From Pseudomonadota bacterium (GTDB taxonomy: Bacteria; Pseudomonadota; Alphaproteobacteria; Rhizobiales; Beijerinckiaceae), in assembly GCA_023393655.1 (NCBI GenBank), contig JAEWKP010000110.1, positions 1-35,812 of the forward strand: a DNA stretch of 35,812 bases, given 5' to 3'. Of this stretch, positions 9,109 through 16,800 are shown in pieces. The number at the start of each line of letters is the position of its first letter. The stretch's first letter is position 1. The notes beneath the pieces were generated by a model, which had not been told where the DNA came from, searched no databases, and saw nothing but the letters and a program-made list of their open reading frames with translations. Made by a program: the position numbers and the translations under genes.

Positions 9109-10024
9109 CGGCCCTTTCCATGCCGGCGAACTGGCGGCGCAGGCGCTGGCCGGCGTCGCCGCTCGCGGTGCCGGCATTCGCGATTTCATGCCGGATCAGC
9201 ACCGCATCTTCTTCGGGCAGCTCCCCTGGCTCTTCGCCGGTGTGCTCGACCGAGATGGCTGGCCCCTGGCGACGGTGCTGGCGGCCGAACCCGGCTTTGT
9301 CACAAGCCCCGGTCCGACCGCGCTGTCGGTCGCAGCCCTCCCTTCCAGGGATGATCCCGCCTTCGAAGCGCTCCGATCGGGCAGCCCCATCGGCCTGCTC
9401 GGGCTCGAATTCGAGACCCGCCGTCGCAACCGCGCCAATGGCCGGATCGAGACCATCGGCGCGGAAGGCTTCACGGTCTCGGTCGCGCAGAGCTTCGGCA
9501 ATTGCGCGAAATACATCCAGGTCCGCAACCGGGTGCAGGATGGCACTGAGCCCGCCGCCTCGCCCATGGAGTCGTCCGGCCTCGATGCGCAGGCGCGGGC
9601 CTTGATCGCCGGGGCCGATACGCTCTTCATCGCCAGCGTCGCTGCGCCTGGGAGCGAACCCGGCGGCGTCGACATCTCGCATCGCGGCGGCCGCCCCGGC
9701 TTCGTCCGGATCGATGGCGACACGCTCACCATCCCGGATTTCACGGGCAACAACTACTTCAACACCTTCGGGAACCTGCTGCAGCAGCCACGAGCCGCGC
9801 TGCTCTTCGTCGATTTCCAGACGGGCACGCTGCTGCAATTGCAGGGCGAAGCGGAGATCCTCTGGCAGGGACCGGAACTGGCGCGGCTCGATGGCGCCGA
9901 GCGCCTGTGGCGCTTCCATGTCCGGCGCGGCTGGTGCCGGGCCCATGCGCTGCCGCTGCGCTGGTCGGCACCCGAGTTCGCGCCGCCCACCTTGCAGACC
10001 GGTCTCTGGTCGGCCGCGGCCTAG
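9098..10024 (+). CDS. Pyridoxamine 5'-phosphate oxidase (PNPOx)-family flavoprotein
   Basis: 308 residues with split-barrel FMN-binding features: an N-terminal half (FFGQLPWLFAGVLDRDGWPLA, QSFGNCAKYIQVR) and a C-terminal half (DTLFIASVA, then GVDISHRGGRPGFVRI and FTGNNYFNTFGNLL). ISHRGG.PGF and GN..FNT.GN are landmarks of PNPOx-like proteins often fused to ferredoxin or FAD reductase domains; no such reductase is attached here. The start overlaps the GST stop by 11 bases, so the two are probably co-translated under the divergent LysR protein. A role in oxidising or reducing small xenobiotics is possible but unproven. Confidence 0.85.
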   Translation: MLPDGPFHAGELAAQALAGVAARGAGIRDFMPDQHRIFFGQLPWLFAGVLDRDGWPLATVLAAEPGFVTSPGPTALSVAALPSRDDPAFEALRSGSPIGLLGLEFETRRRNRANGRIETIGAEGFTVSVAQSFGNCAKYIQVRNRVQDGTEPAASPMESSGLDAQARALIAGADTLFIASVAAPGSEPGGVDISHRGGRPGFVRIDGDTLTIPDFTGNNYFNTFGNLLQQPRAALLFVDFQTGTLLQLQGEAEILWQGPELARLDGAERLWRFHVRRGWCRAHALPLRWSAPEFAPPTLQTGLWSAAA

Positions 10025-10041
10025 AGCGTTCTGATTTCACG

Positions 10042-10158
10042 CGGAAACACCTCGTCATTCCGGGCTTGGCCCGGAATCCATCGTAGAGCGCAGCGTCCTT
10101 CGATGGATTCCGGATCGGCGCCGCTGCGCGGCTTGTCCGGAATGACGGCGTGTTTCCG
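10042..10158. repeat. Large REP-like multi-arm palindrome
   Basis: The gap between two convergent genes is nearly filled by a nested repeat. The outer arms CGGAAACAC (10042-10050) and GTGTTTCCG (10150-10158) flank CGTCATTCCGG (10053-10063) and CCGGAATGACG (10137-10147). Inside, CCGGAATCCATCG (10071-10083) pairs perfectly with CGATGGATTCCGG (10101-10113), and CCGGGC-ttg-GCCCGG lies at 10060-10074. Competing pairings are possible, as the same CCGGAAT motif occurs four times. It shares its core with the repeat at 3511-3576. Confidence 0.85.
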
Positions 10159-10175
10159 GGAAAACGAAGCGGACT

Positions 10176-10547
10176 CTAGAAGAGCCGCCCGCCGATCGGT
10201 ACCTCGTGCCCCGGCCCGATCAGGACGACCTCGCCCTCGGCGTCCGGAATGCCCAGCGTCAGCACTTCCGACATGAACTTGCCGATCTGGCGCGGCGGGA
10301 AATTCACCACCGCGAGAACCTGCCGGCCGGGGAGATCCTCCGGCCGGTAGTGCTTGGTGATCTGCGCCGAGGATTTCTTGCGGCCGATCGTGCCGCCGAA
10401 ATCGATCACGAGCTTGATTGAGGGCTTGCGCGCCTCCGGATAGGGCTCGGCCTCGACGATCGTGCCGACACGGATGTCGACCTTCAGGAAATCATCGAAG
10501 CCGATCTGGGCCGCAGGTTCGGAAGGCGTGCTCAAAATTCCGCCCAC
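10176..10547 (-). CDS. csaA: CsaA-type tRNA-binding / chaperone-like protein
   Basis: 123 residues forming one OB-fold of the EMAP-II/Trbp111 type. FLKVDIRVGTIVEAEPYPEA, GRKKSSAQITKHY, GRQVLAVVNFPPRQIG and the C-terminal PGHEVPIGGRLF match CsaA, a dimeric protein that binds tRNA and unfolded or exported proteins in Bacillus. The ATG at 10547 lies inside the 3' end of the chemoreceptor gene (16-bp overlap). The first 15 or so residues before FDDFLKVDIR are not family-like, so a later TTG start is possible. In related genomes csaA tends to sit near proC and ybjN. Confidence 0.92.
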   Translation of the reverse strand: MGGILSTPSEPAAQIGFDDFLKVDIRVGTIVEAEPYPEARKPSIKLVIDFGGTIGRKKSSAQITKHYRPEDLPGRQVLAVVNFPPRQIGKFMSEVLTLGIPDAEGEVVLIGPGHEVPIGGRLF

Positions 10548-12502
10548 CCATCGTCGCGCGCATCAGGCCTCGGCGCCGTAGCGGCGCTGCCGCTGGAAGC
10601 CTTGGCGCGCGGAGCCGCCGGGCGCGGCGCCGCAGCGACGGCGGCCCGCATGGTCTGCGAGATCGCCTTGAGCTTTGCGACGTCGCCGCCAAGCTGGAAG
10701 CGCGCGACCAGAGAGGAAAGCCGGTCGGCTTCCTGCGACAGCGAATGCGCGGCAGCAGTCGACTGCTCGGCCATCGCGGCGTTCTGCTGGGTCGCCAGGT
10801 CCATCTCGCCGACAGCGGAATTGACCTCCTGGAGGCCCGAGGCCTGCTCCTGCGCGGCACCGGCGATCTCGGCGACCAGCGAGGTGACGCGGGTGATCTC
10901 GGAGGCCATGCGCTGCAGCGCACCGCCGGTCTGGCCGACCAGCGTGACGCCCTTCTCGACCTCGATGGTCGAGGCGTCGATCAGGGTCTTGATCTCCTTG
11001 GCAGCGGAAGCGGAGCGCTGTGCCAGCGCGCGCACTTCAGAAGCCACGACCGCAAAACCCTTGCCGGCGTCGCCGGCCCGCGCCGCCTCGACCGAGGCGT
11101 TGAGCGCGAGCAAGTTGGTCTGGAAGGCGATCTCGTCGATGACACCGACGATCTGCGAGATTTCCTGGGCCGATTTCTCGATGCCGCCCATCGCCGTCAC
11201 CGCGTCGCGGACGATGCTGGTCGACTGCTCGGCCTCGGTCTTGACCTGTTCTGTCGCCTGGTTGGCGAGGCGCGCGCTTTCCGCTGTCTGGCGGACCGTG
11301 GCGGTGAGTTCGTCGAGCGCCGTCGCGGTCTCCTCGCCCGAGGAGGGCTGCTGCTCGGTCCGGCTGGCGAGATCATCGGCCGCCTGGCTGATCTCGGTCG
11401 AGCCCGCCTTCATGCTCTCGGTATTGGTCGCGATCTGGCGCATCGCATCCTGCAGCTTGGCGATGGCGCCGTTGAAGTTGTCCTTGAGCTTGACGTATTC
11501 GGCCGAGAAAGCGTCCTCGATCCGGTAGGTCAGGTCGCCATCCGAGAGGTGCTCCAGCCCCTGGCCGAGAGCCAGCACCACGTCGGCCTGCACGCGGGCA
11601 TGCTCGGCGCGGTCGGCCTCGTTGCGCCGTCGTTCGCCATCGGCGGCGCTGCGGTGGCCGGCGGCCTCCTCTTCCATCCTGAGCTTGTCGGTCTCCATCG
11701 CCTCCTTGGCTAGCGCTGCATCGCGGAAGACGACCAGCGTGCGCGCCATCGCGCCGATCTCGTCGGGCCGTTCCTGATGCGCGATCGTGGTGTCGAGCTG
11801 GCCCGCGGCCAGCCCCTCCATCGAGCCACGCAGCGATTGCAGCATGCCGGAGGCGCGGCGGCTGAGGATGATGACGAGGCCGAGCATAACGAGGCCGAGC
11901 GGCACCAGCACCTTGGCGACGCCGCCGACCATGCTCATGAAGGCCGCATCGACATCCTGGACATGCAGGCCGGAGCCCACCACCCACTGCCATTGCGGGA
12001 TGCCGATGATGTAGGAAATCTTGAGCGAAGGCTCCTTGTCGCCGGCCTTGAGCCAGCCATAGTCGACGAAGCCCTCGGTCTTCGCCTTCGCCAGCGCGAC
12101 CATCTCCTGGACGAAGAACTTGCCGTCCGCGTCCTTGAGCGGCTTCATGTCCGTCGACTGGATCTTCTTGTTTGCGTGCAGGACGCTGATGCCGTCGTAA
12201 TCGATGAGGAAGTAATAGTTACCGCTGTCGAAGCGCGCGCTGCCGAGCGCATCCATCGCCAGCTTCCTGGCGTCCTCGTCCTTCAGCTCGCCGCTCTGGA
12301 CCCGGGCCAGATAGCCCTTGACCGTCGTCGCCGCGGCTTCGACCGCATTCTTCATCTCGGCCCGCTTGAGCGTGATCATCTCGTTGCGGGCGGCATTCAG
12401 CGTATAGCCGACGCTGCCCATGGCGATCAGCACGGCCAAGGCCGCGATCAGGCCGAAGGAACGGCTGATCGAAAGGGTCGCAAGCTTCCTGGTGAACGAC
12501 AT
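10532..12502 (-). CDS. Methyl-accepting chemotaxis protein with single Cache sensor
   Basis: 656 residues. TM1 is at about 13-34, a periplasmic single-Cache-like sensor at about 40-185 (GNYYFLIDYDGISVLHA and WQWVVGSGLHVQD are typical of sCache_2), TM2 at about 193-213, then HAMP and a long cytoplasmic coiled coil. The signalling tip is clear (IDEIAFQTNLLALNASVEAA, then GFAVVASEVRALAQRSA). An Ala/Pro-rich tail ends in DDGWAEF, a W-x-x-F end like the CheR/CheB tether of enteric receptors. The adaptation helix reads RTEQQPSSGEETAT, where EQQAASLEETA is more usual. Its 3' end overlaps csaA by 16 bp. Confidence 0.95.
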   Translation of the reverse strand: MSFTRKLATLSISRSFGLIAALAVLIAMGSVGYTLNAARNEMITLKRAEMKNAVEAAATTVKGYLARVQSGELKDEDARKLAMDALGSARFDSGNYYFLIDYDGISVLHANKKIQSTDMKPLKDADGKFFVQEMVALAKAKTEGFVDYGWLKAGDKEPSLKISYIIGIPQWQWVVGSGLHVQDVDAAFMSMVGGVAKVLVPLGLVMLGLVIILSRRASGMLQSLRGSMEGLAAGQLDTTIAHQERPDEIGAMARTLVVFRDAALAKEAMETDKLRMEEEAAGHRSAADGERRRNEADRAEHARVQADVVLALGQGLEHLSDGDLTYRIEDAFSAEYVKLKDNFNGAIAKLQDAMRQIATNTESMKAGSTEISQAADDLASRTEQQPSSGEETATALDELTATVRQTAESARLANQATEQVKTEAEQSTSIVRDAVTAMGGIEKSAQEISQIVGVIDEIAFQTNLLALNASVEAARAGDAGKGFAVVASEVRALAQRSASAAKEIKTLIDASTIEVEKGVTLVGQTGGALQRMASEITRVTSLVAEIAGAAQEQASGLQEVNSAVGEMDLATQQNAAMAEQSTAAAHSLSQEADRLSSLVARFQLGGDVAKLKAISQTMRAAVAAAPRPAAPRAKASSGSAATAPRPDARDDGWAEF

Positions 12503-12510
12503 TCGCGTAT

Positions 12511-12546
12511 CCTGCGCGATGGGGGAATTCCCCTCATTCGCGCAGG
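12511..12546 (-). promoter_or_regulatory. Stem-loop in the 5' leader of the chemoreceptor gene
   Basis: CCTGCGCGA (12511-12519) pairs with TCGCGCAGG (12538-12546), and the interior contains the 12-bp palindrome GGGGAATTCCCC (12522-12533). The structure ends eight bases before the chemoreceptor ATG on the minus strand. The only purine-rich ribosome-binding candidate (CAGGAT) would lie partly within the stem. This could limit translation or mark an operator; nothing in the sequence decides between these. Confidence 0.55.
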
Positions 12547-12623
12547 ATTGGCTAAGACACGCTTAACGTTGGCGCAGTTTCGCCACATTTTGTCGCAGAC
12601 GGCGTGAGGAACCCGTTGGGCAC

Positions 12624-13361
12624 TCAGATCGCCGGTGCGTAATCCTCGTTGTCCTCGCCGCGCTCGGAGGCCCGTTCGCGCCGGCGCGCCTTCAGAGGCC
12701 GCCCGGAGCAGATCGCCCGCGCCAGCCCGCGGAACGGCGCTGTCAGCCGGTGGACGTCCTCGACGCGGGCCATGATGCGCCCGGCCGTCTTCAGCTCACG
12801 ATCGAGCCGCGCCATCGTCTTCGACAGCTCTGGCTCGTCGTCGTCGAGCCAGGCTTCGGAGACGCGCGCCATCAGCAGAACCGCGCCCTGCACCCGCAGG
12901 TGACCCAAAGCATCCTCGGTCGGGATGCCGGCCGAGGCCAGCATGTAGCGCCAGGAATTGACGGCGCCGCGGTTGAGCGCCGCCAGCGCCAGCGGATCGC
13001 GGCGAATGACCGGCGCGATCTTGCGCAAGGCCGCCTTGTAAGGCGCCATCGCATCGAGCCGGCGCATCACGAGGTCGAACAGCCGCTCCTTGACCGGCTC
13101 GCCGGCGAGGTCGTCCGAGGAGCCCGCCAGAACGGCATCGTCGACGATGCGGGTCACGCCGCCGAGCATGGCGAGCTTGGACGGGAACAGCCCGCGCAAC
13201 TGCGCGAGCGTCAGCCCCGCCTCGGCCGCGATATCCGGCAGCTCGATCTGGTCCCAGGGTCGCTCGGTGGCGAGCTTCATCAGCGCATCGACGGCGCGAC
13301 GGCGTGGATCGGCCGCGGGAGGCGCCGCCTCGGGCGGGGTGGAAACGGGTTTGCGGGCCAT
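12624..13361 (-). CDS. TetR-like transcriptional regulator
   Basis: 245 residues. The N-terminal segment after a Pro/Ala-rich leader (RRRAVDALMKLATERPWDQI, then LPDIAAEAGLTLAQLRGLFPSKLAML) is a TetR-type helix-turn-helix. The C-terminal part is all-helical and resembles the COQ9/TetR-C group seen in alphaproteobacteria (RLDAMAPYKAALRKI, WRYMLASAGI, SEAWLDDDEPELSKTMARLDREL). The end is highly charged. ATG 13361 has AGGAGCT in front and is preferred to the in-frame start eight codons upstream. The gene lies 66 bp after proC on the same strand. The target is unknown. Confidence 0.82.
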   Translation of the reverse strand: MARKPVSTPPEAAPPAADPRRRAVDALMKLATERPWDQIELPDIAAEAGLTLAQLRGLFPSKLAMLGGVTRIVDDAVLAGSSDDLAGEPVKERLFDLVMRRLDAMAPYKAALRKIAPVIRRDPLALAALNRGAVNSWRYMLASAGIPTEDALGHLRVQGAVLLMARVSEAWLDDDEPELSKTMARLDRELKTAGRIMARVEDVHRLTAPFRGLARAICSGRPLKARRRERASERGEDNEDYAPAI

Positions 13362-13427
13362 GGGGCAGCTCCTCTCGCTTCGCAATGAGCGGAGGTTAAG
13401 CCGCTATCGTGGCGGACGGAAGGCTGT

Positions 13428-14249
13428 TCAGCCAGAGAGCTCGCCGGCGCGACGTTTGGCAGCAGCCACCGCCTTCTTCATCAGCGGCTTCATGCCGTCC
13501 TCGGCCATCAGGACCTCGAGCGCCGCTGCAGTGGTCCCGCCCGGCGAAGTCACGTTCTGGCGCAGCGTGCCCGGCGGCAGCGGCGACTGGAACAGCAATT
13601 CGCCGGCTCCCTCCACAGTCGCCCGCGCCAGGCGCTCGGCGACATCGGCCGGCAGGCCGGCTTCCTTGCCGGCAGCGGCGAGACACTCGACGAGATGGAA
13701 GACATAGGCAGGTCCCGAGCCCGACACGGCCGTCACCGCATCGATCAACCCCTCGTCGTCGAGCCATTCGACCTTGCCGATGCTGCCGAGCAGGGCATCG
13801 GCGATGGCGCGCTGGGCGACGTTGACGCCCTTGCCGGGGGCAGCCGCAGTGGCACCGCGCTGCACGGCGGCTGGCAGGTTCGGCATGGCGCGGATGATCG
13901 CGCCGGCATTGGGCAGGCGCGCCGCGAGATCGCCCAGCGTCTTGCCGGCGAGTATCGAGATCAGCAACGTCCGGGGATGGATGAAGGCCTGCACCGCAGG
14001 CGCAGCCGTATCGAGCATCTGCGGCTTGGTCGCGAGCACGACGACATCGGCGGCGGGAATGTCCTTGGCGGATGGATTGAGCCGCATGCCCTTGTCGTTG
14101 GCGAGCGCGACCATCTCGTCCGACGGCTTGGGATCGATCAGGCTGATCCCCTTCGGATCGATGCCGATGCGGAGCCAGCCCTCCAGCATCGCGCCGCCCA
14201 TCTTGCCGGCACCGATGAGGACGAGCGATTGCGGAAGGGAAGCGGTCAT
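13428..14249 (-). CDS. proC: Pyrroline-5-carboxylate reductase
   Basis: 273 residues. ProC reduces 1-pyrroline-5-carboxylate to proline with NAD(P)H. The Rossmann fingerprint LVLIGAGKMGGAMLEGWL is at the N-terminus, VVVLATKPQML follows, IRAMPNLPAAVQRGATA is the substrate-domain entry, and the dimerisation domain carries VTAVSGSGPAYVFHLVE and SPGGTTAAALEVL. All are diagnostic and the length is normal. It follows ybjN by 110 bp on the same strand, an order also seen in other Hyphomicrobiales. Confidence 0.96.
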   Translation of the reverse strand: MTASLPQSLVLIGAGKMGGAMLEGWLRIGIDPKGISLIDPKPSDEMVALANDKGMRLNPSAKDIPAADVVVLATKPQMLDTAAPAVQAFIHPRTLLISILAGKTLGDLAARLPNAGAIIRAMPNLPAAVQRGATAAAPGKGVNVAQRAIADALLGSIGKVEWLDDEGLIDAVTAVSGSGPAYVFHLVECLAAAGKEAGLPADVAERLARATVEGAGELLFQSPLPPGTLRQNVTSPGGTTAAALEVLMAEDGMKPLMKKAVAAAKRRAGELSG

Positions 14250-14359
14250 GGCGGCCTCATAGGCTTGGCGCGTCGCGGGCCCCTGCCCGGACGCTCACGG
14301 CCGAGAGCCTTCCCGTCCCACAGCCGCCCGGTCAAGCCCGCCCGTTGAGAATCCGCGGC

Positions 14360-14866
14360 TCAGGCCTCGCCGACCGTCTCCAGGATCGCGCCCTCCATGC
14401 CTTCCTTCGCGGTCTTTCCGGCCCAGACGACGAACTGGAAGGCCTGATAATAGCGCTCGCAGGCCTCGACCGCAGCCTTGACCAGCGCGATCGCCTGCTC
14501 CTCGGTCGGCTCGGCCCCGCCTGAAAGCAGCAGGGCGTGGCGGTACATCACCACGCTTTCGCTGCTCCAGAGGTCGAAATGGCCGAGCCAGAGCTGCTCG
14601 TTGACGAGGCTGACCAGCTGCAGCACCTCGCTGCGCCGCCGCTCCGGCACCTTGAGGTCGAAGGCGCAGGCGATGTGCAACGCTTCCACCTCGGCGAGCC
14701 AGGTGATCGCGACATGGTATTCCGACCAGCCGCCGGTCACGGAGACCGAGAGCTCATCCTCGCTGTCGCGATCGAATGACCAGTCGTTGAGGGCGGCAAG
14801 GCGTTCAAACAGGTCAAGCGGGTTGGAAGGCCGATCCAGCTCGGCATCCATATCGAGGTCCATCAT
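14360..14866 (-). CDS. YbjN-domain protein
   Basis: 168 residues, acidic at the N-terminus (MMDLDMDAELDRPSNPLDLF). The core LAALNDWSFDRDSEDELSVS, then EYHVAITWLAEVEALHIACA, VNEQLWLGHFDLW and VMYRHALLLSGG matches the YbjN/type III chaperone-like fold common next to proC in alphaproteobacteria. YbjN proteins are linked to motility and stress phenotypes in enterobacteria; the role here is unknown. ATGs at 14866 and 14863 are both usable. A small hairpin (14884-14902) sits just upstream of the start. Confidence 0.9.
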   Translation of the reverse strand: MMDLDMDAELDRPSNPLDLFERLAALNDWSFDRDSEDELSVSVTGGWSEYHVAITWLAEVEALHIACAFDLKVPERRRSEVLQLVSLVNEQLWLGHFDLWSSESVVMYRHALLLSGGAEPTEEQAIALVKAAVEACERYYQAFQFVVWAGKTAKEGMEGAILETVGEA

Positions 14867-15191
14867 GCCCTAGGGTCCACCTTCCGGAGCGAAAGGCTCC
14901 GGCGCGTTCGAGAACAGGAACACGGCGACTGGAAAGCCGAAGGAACGCAACACACCTCCGGAGCCCCTCTGAAGGAGGCGCTCCCATCCGGCGCGGCAGG
15001 ACGAATCCGCCCGACGAATCAATTCTTTCCACCGACGATAGCGCAGGCGCTGTGACGCTCCCAACACGGCGCCAAGCTCCGCGGATTCGGCCGGCGAGCT
15101 CAATCCCCCAACGGGGCTGTCCACAGCACATGGTTGTGGACATAACCTGAGGGCAATCGGGGACCGCTTTTGAAGCAACCCCGGCCCGTTC
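14867..15191. other. 325-bp intergenic stretch between ubiK and ybjN
   Basis: No convincing gene: short open frames here have no recognisable domain and biased composition. Two symmetric elements stand out. CCGGAGC-gaaag-GCTCCGG (14884-14902) lies 18-36 bases before the ybjN start and could occlude its translation start. TGTCCACA-N9-TGTGGACA (15118-15142) is an 8-bp dyad near the end of ubiK, resembling an operator more than a terminator as no T-run follows. A promoter for ybjN-proC probably lies between them, but I cannot place it. Confidence 0.6.
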
Positions 15192-15446
15192 TCAGGCCTT
15201 GCCGAGCTTTTCCTCCAGCGCCTTCAGCCGCGCAGCGAGCTTGTCGTTCTCCTCGCGGGCGATCAGCGCCATCTCGCGCACCGCCTCGAATTCCTCGCGG
15301 GTGACGACGTCGAGATCGCGCAGCAGCCGCTCGATCTGGGTCTTCACCACCGTCTCGACCTCGCGCCGCACGCCCTGCGCCGCACCGGCGGCATCCGTGG
15401 CGAGGCGGGCGATATCGTCGAGGATACGGTTTCCGGGGTTGACCAT
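15192..15446 (-). CDS. ubiK: UbiK (YqiC/BMFP) accessory factor
   Basis: 84 residues: a helical N-terminus (NRILDDIARLATDAAGAAQG), then VKTQIERLLRDLDVVTREEF and a C-terminal coiled coil (ENDKLAARLKALEEKLGKA). This is the short trimeric-coiled-coil family to which UbiK belongs, an accessory factor for the late, aerobic steps of ubiquinone synthesis that binds UbiJ and lipids in E. coli. The conserved phrase is REEFEAVREMA. It is the first gene of the - strand block and divergent from the M24 gene. Confidence 0.9.
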   Translation of the reverse strand: MVNPGNRILDDIARLATDAAGAAQGVRREVETVVKTQIERLLRDLDVVTREEFEAVREMALIAREENDKLAARLKALEEKLGKA

Positions 15447-15587
15447 GGTTCTCTCCCTTAAGGCGCGAAACGCTCTGGAGACAGCCTATAGGCAGCGCGG
15501 GCAGGACCCGCAATTGCGACCGGTTGTCGGGCTTGCCCGCGGCGCGCCGGCGCGATCACATGCGCAACCGCCCGGAGGACTAGCGCC

Positions 15588-16739
15588 ATGGCCCTGCATT
15601 TCACGCCCGCCGAATTCGCCCGCCGCCGCGAAGCCCTGCTGGCCGCGATGCAGAAAGATCGTCTCGATGCCCTCTTCCTGTTCCAGCAGGAATCGATGTT
15701 CTGGCTCACGGGATACGACACTTTCGGCTTCTGCTTCTTCCAGTGCCTTGTGGTCAAAGCCGACGGCACCATGGCGCTGCTGACCCGCTCTGCCGATCTC
15801 CGGCAGGCGCAACAGACCTCAAACCTCACCGATATCCGCATCTGGAAGGACGGCCGCGACGCCGATCCCACAATCGACCTGCTCGCTCTGAGCCGCGATC
15901 TCGGGCTCGCCGGCCAGCGCATCGGCGTGGAGTTCGAATCCTACGGCCTCGTCGCATCCAACTATCGCAAGCTCGAAGCCCGCTTCGCCGGCCAGGCCGA
16001 TCTCGTCGACGCCTCGTTGATCGTCACGCGCCTGCGCGCCGTGAAATCGGCCGAGGAAATCACCTATGTCAGGCGCGCCGCCGTGCTGGCCGATGCCGCC
16101 GACCACACGGCGCTGGCGGCGATCCGGGCCGGCGCTGATGAAGGCGAAATCCTCGCCGCCCAGCATAATGCGATCTTTGCCGGCGGCGGCGACTATCCCG
16201 CCAACGAATTCATCATCGGCTCCGGCCGCGACGCCTTGCTGTGCCGCTACAAATCCGGCCGACGCCGGCTGGATGCCACCGACCAGATCACCCTCGAATT
16301 CGCCGGCACCGACCGGCACTACCATGTCGCCGCGATGCGTACCGTGGTGGTAGGCGAGCCGCGTCCGCTGCACCGCCCCTATCACGCCGCCGCCCGCGAC
16401 GCCCTGCTCGCCTGCGAGGCCGAGCTGAAGCCCGGCCGCACTGCGGGCGACGTCTTCGCCGCCCATGCCCGCGTCTTCGACGAGCACGGCCTTTCACAGC
16501 ACCGACTCAATGCCTGCGGCTATTCGCTGGGCGCCAAATTCACCCCGTCCTGGATGGACTGGCCGATGTTCTACGAGGCCAATGACTGGCCGATCGTGCC
16601 GGGCATGGTGATGTTCGCCCATATGATCCTGATGGATTCCGCCAGCGAGACCGCGATGTGCCTGGGCCGCACCTATCTCGTCGGCGAAGACGGCGCCGAG
16701 GCGCTCAACCTGCCCGATCTGGACCTCGTCATCCGTTGA
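15588..16739 (+). CDS. M24-fold (creatinase/aminopeptidase P-like) protein with altered metal site
   Basis: 383 residues with a creatinase N-domain (about 10-145; FWLTGYDTFGF, IGVEFESYGL) and a pita-bread C-domain (about 150-383; LRAVKSAEEITYVRRAA). Active M24 peptidases use Asp-Asp-His-Glu-Glu as metal ligands. At the equivalent places this protein shows E237 in TLEFAG, A248 in HVAAMRT, Y312 in CGYSLG, H345 in FAHMIL and G360 in CLGRTYLV. Most ligands are therefore absent, as in creatinase and some ectoine-hydrolase-like relatives, so a metal-independent hydrolase of small C-N substrates is likelier than a peptidase. A GGAGGACT ribosome site precedes the ATG. Confidence 0.85.
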   Translation: MALHFTPAEFARRREALLAAMQKDRLDALFLFQQESMFWLTGYDTFGFCFFQCLVVKADGTMALLTRSADLRQAQQTSNLTDIRIWKDGRDADPTIDLLALSRDLGLAGQRIGVEFESYGLVASNYRKLEARFAGQADLVDASLIVTRLRAVKSAEEITYVRRAAVLADAADHTALAAIRAGADEGEILAAQHNAIFAGGGDYPANEFIIGSGRDALLCRYKSGRRRLDATDQITLEFAGTDRHYHVAAMRTVVVGEPRPLHRPYHAAARDALLACEAELKPGRTAGDVFAAHARVFDEHGLSQHRLNACGYSLGAKFTPSWMDWPMFYEANDWPIVPGMVMFAHMILMDSASETAMCLGRTYLVGEDGAEALNLPDLDLVIR

Positions 16740-16800
16740 GCCTAGAACAGCGGCGCAGGGAATCTCGAAGCGGTCCACAGCCCGAAGGGCGGGAGGCGTC

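Noticed and set aside
15118..15142. DnaA boxes or a replication origin around TGTGGACATAAC
   Set aside because: The sequence departs from TTATCCACA, there is no cluster of boxes or AT-rich unwinding region, and no dnaA, repABC or parAB genes are near.
14870..15178. A 102-codon minus-strand frame between ubiK and ybjN as a small gene
   Set aside because: No signal, domain or ribosome site, and Arg/Ser/Gly-rich composition typical of non-coding GC-rich DNA.
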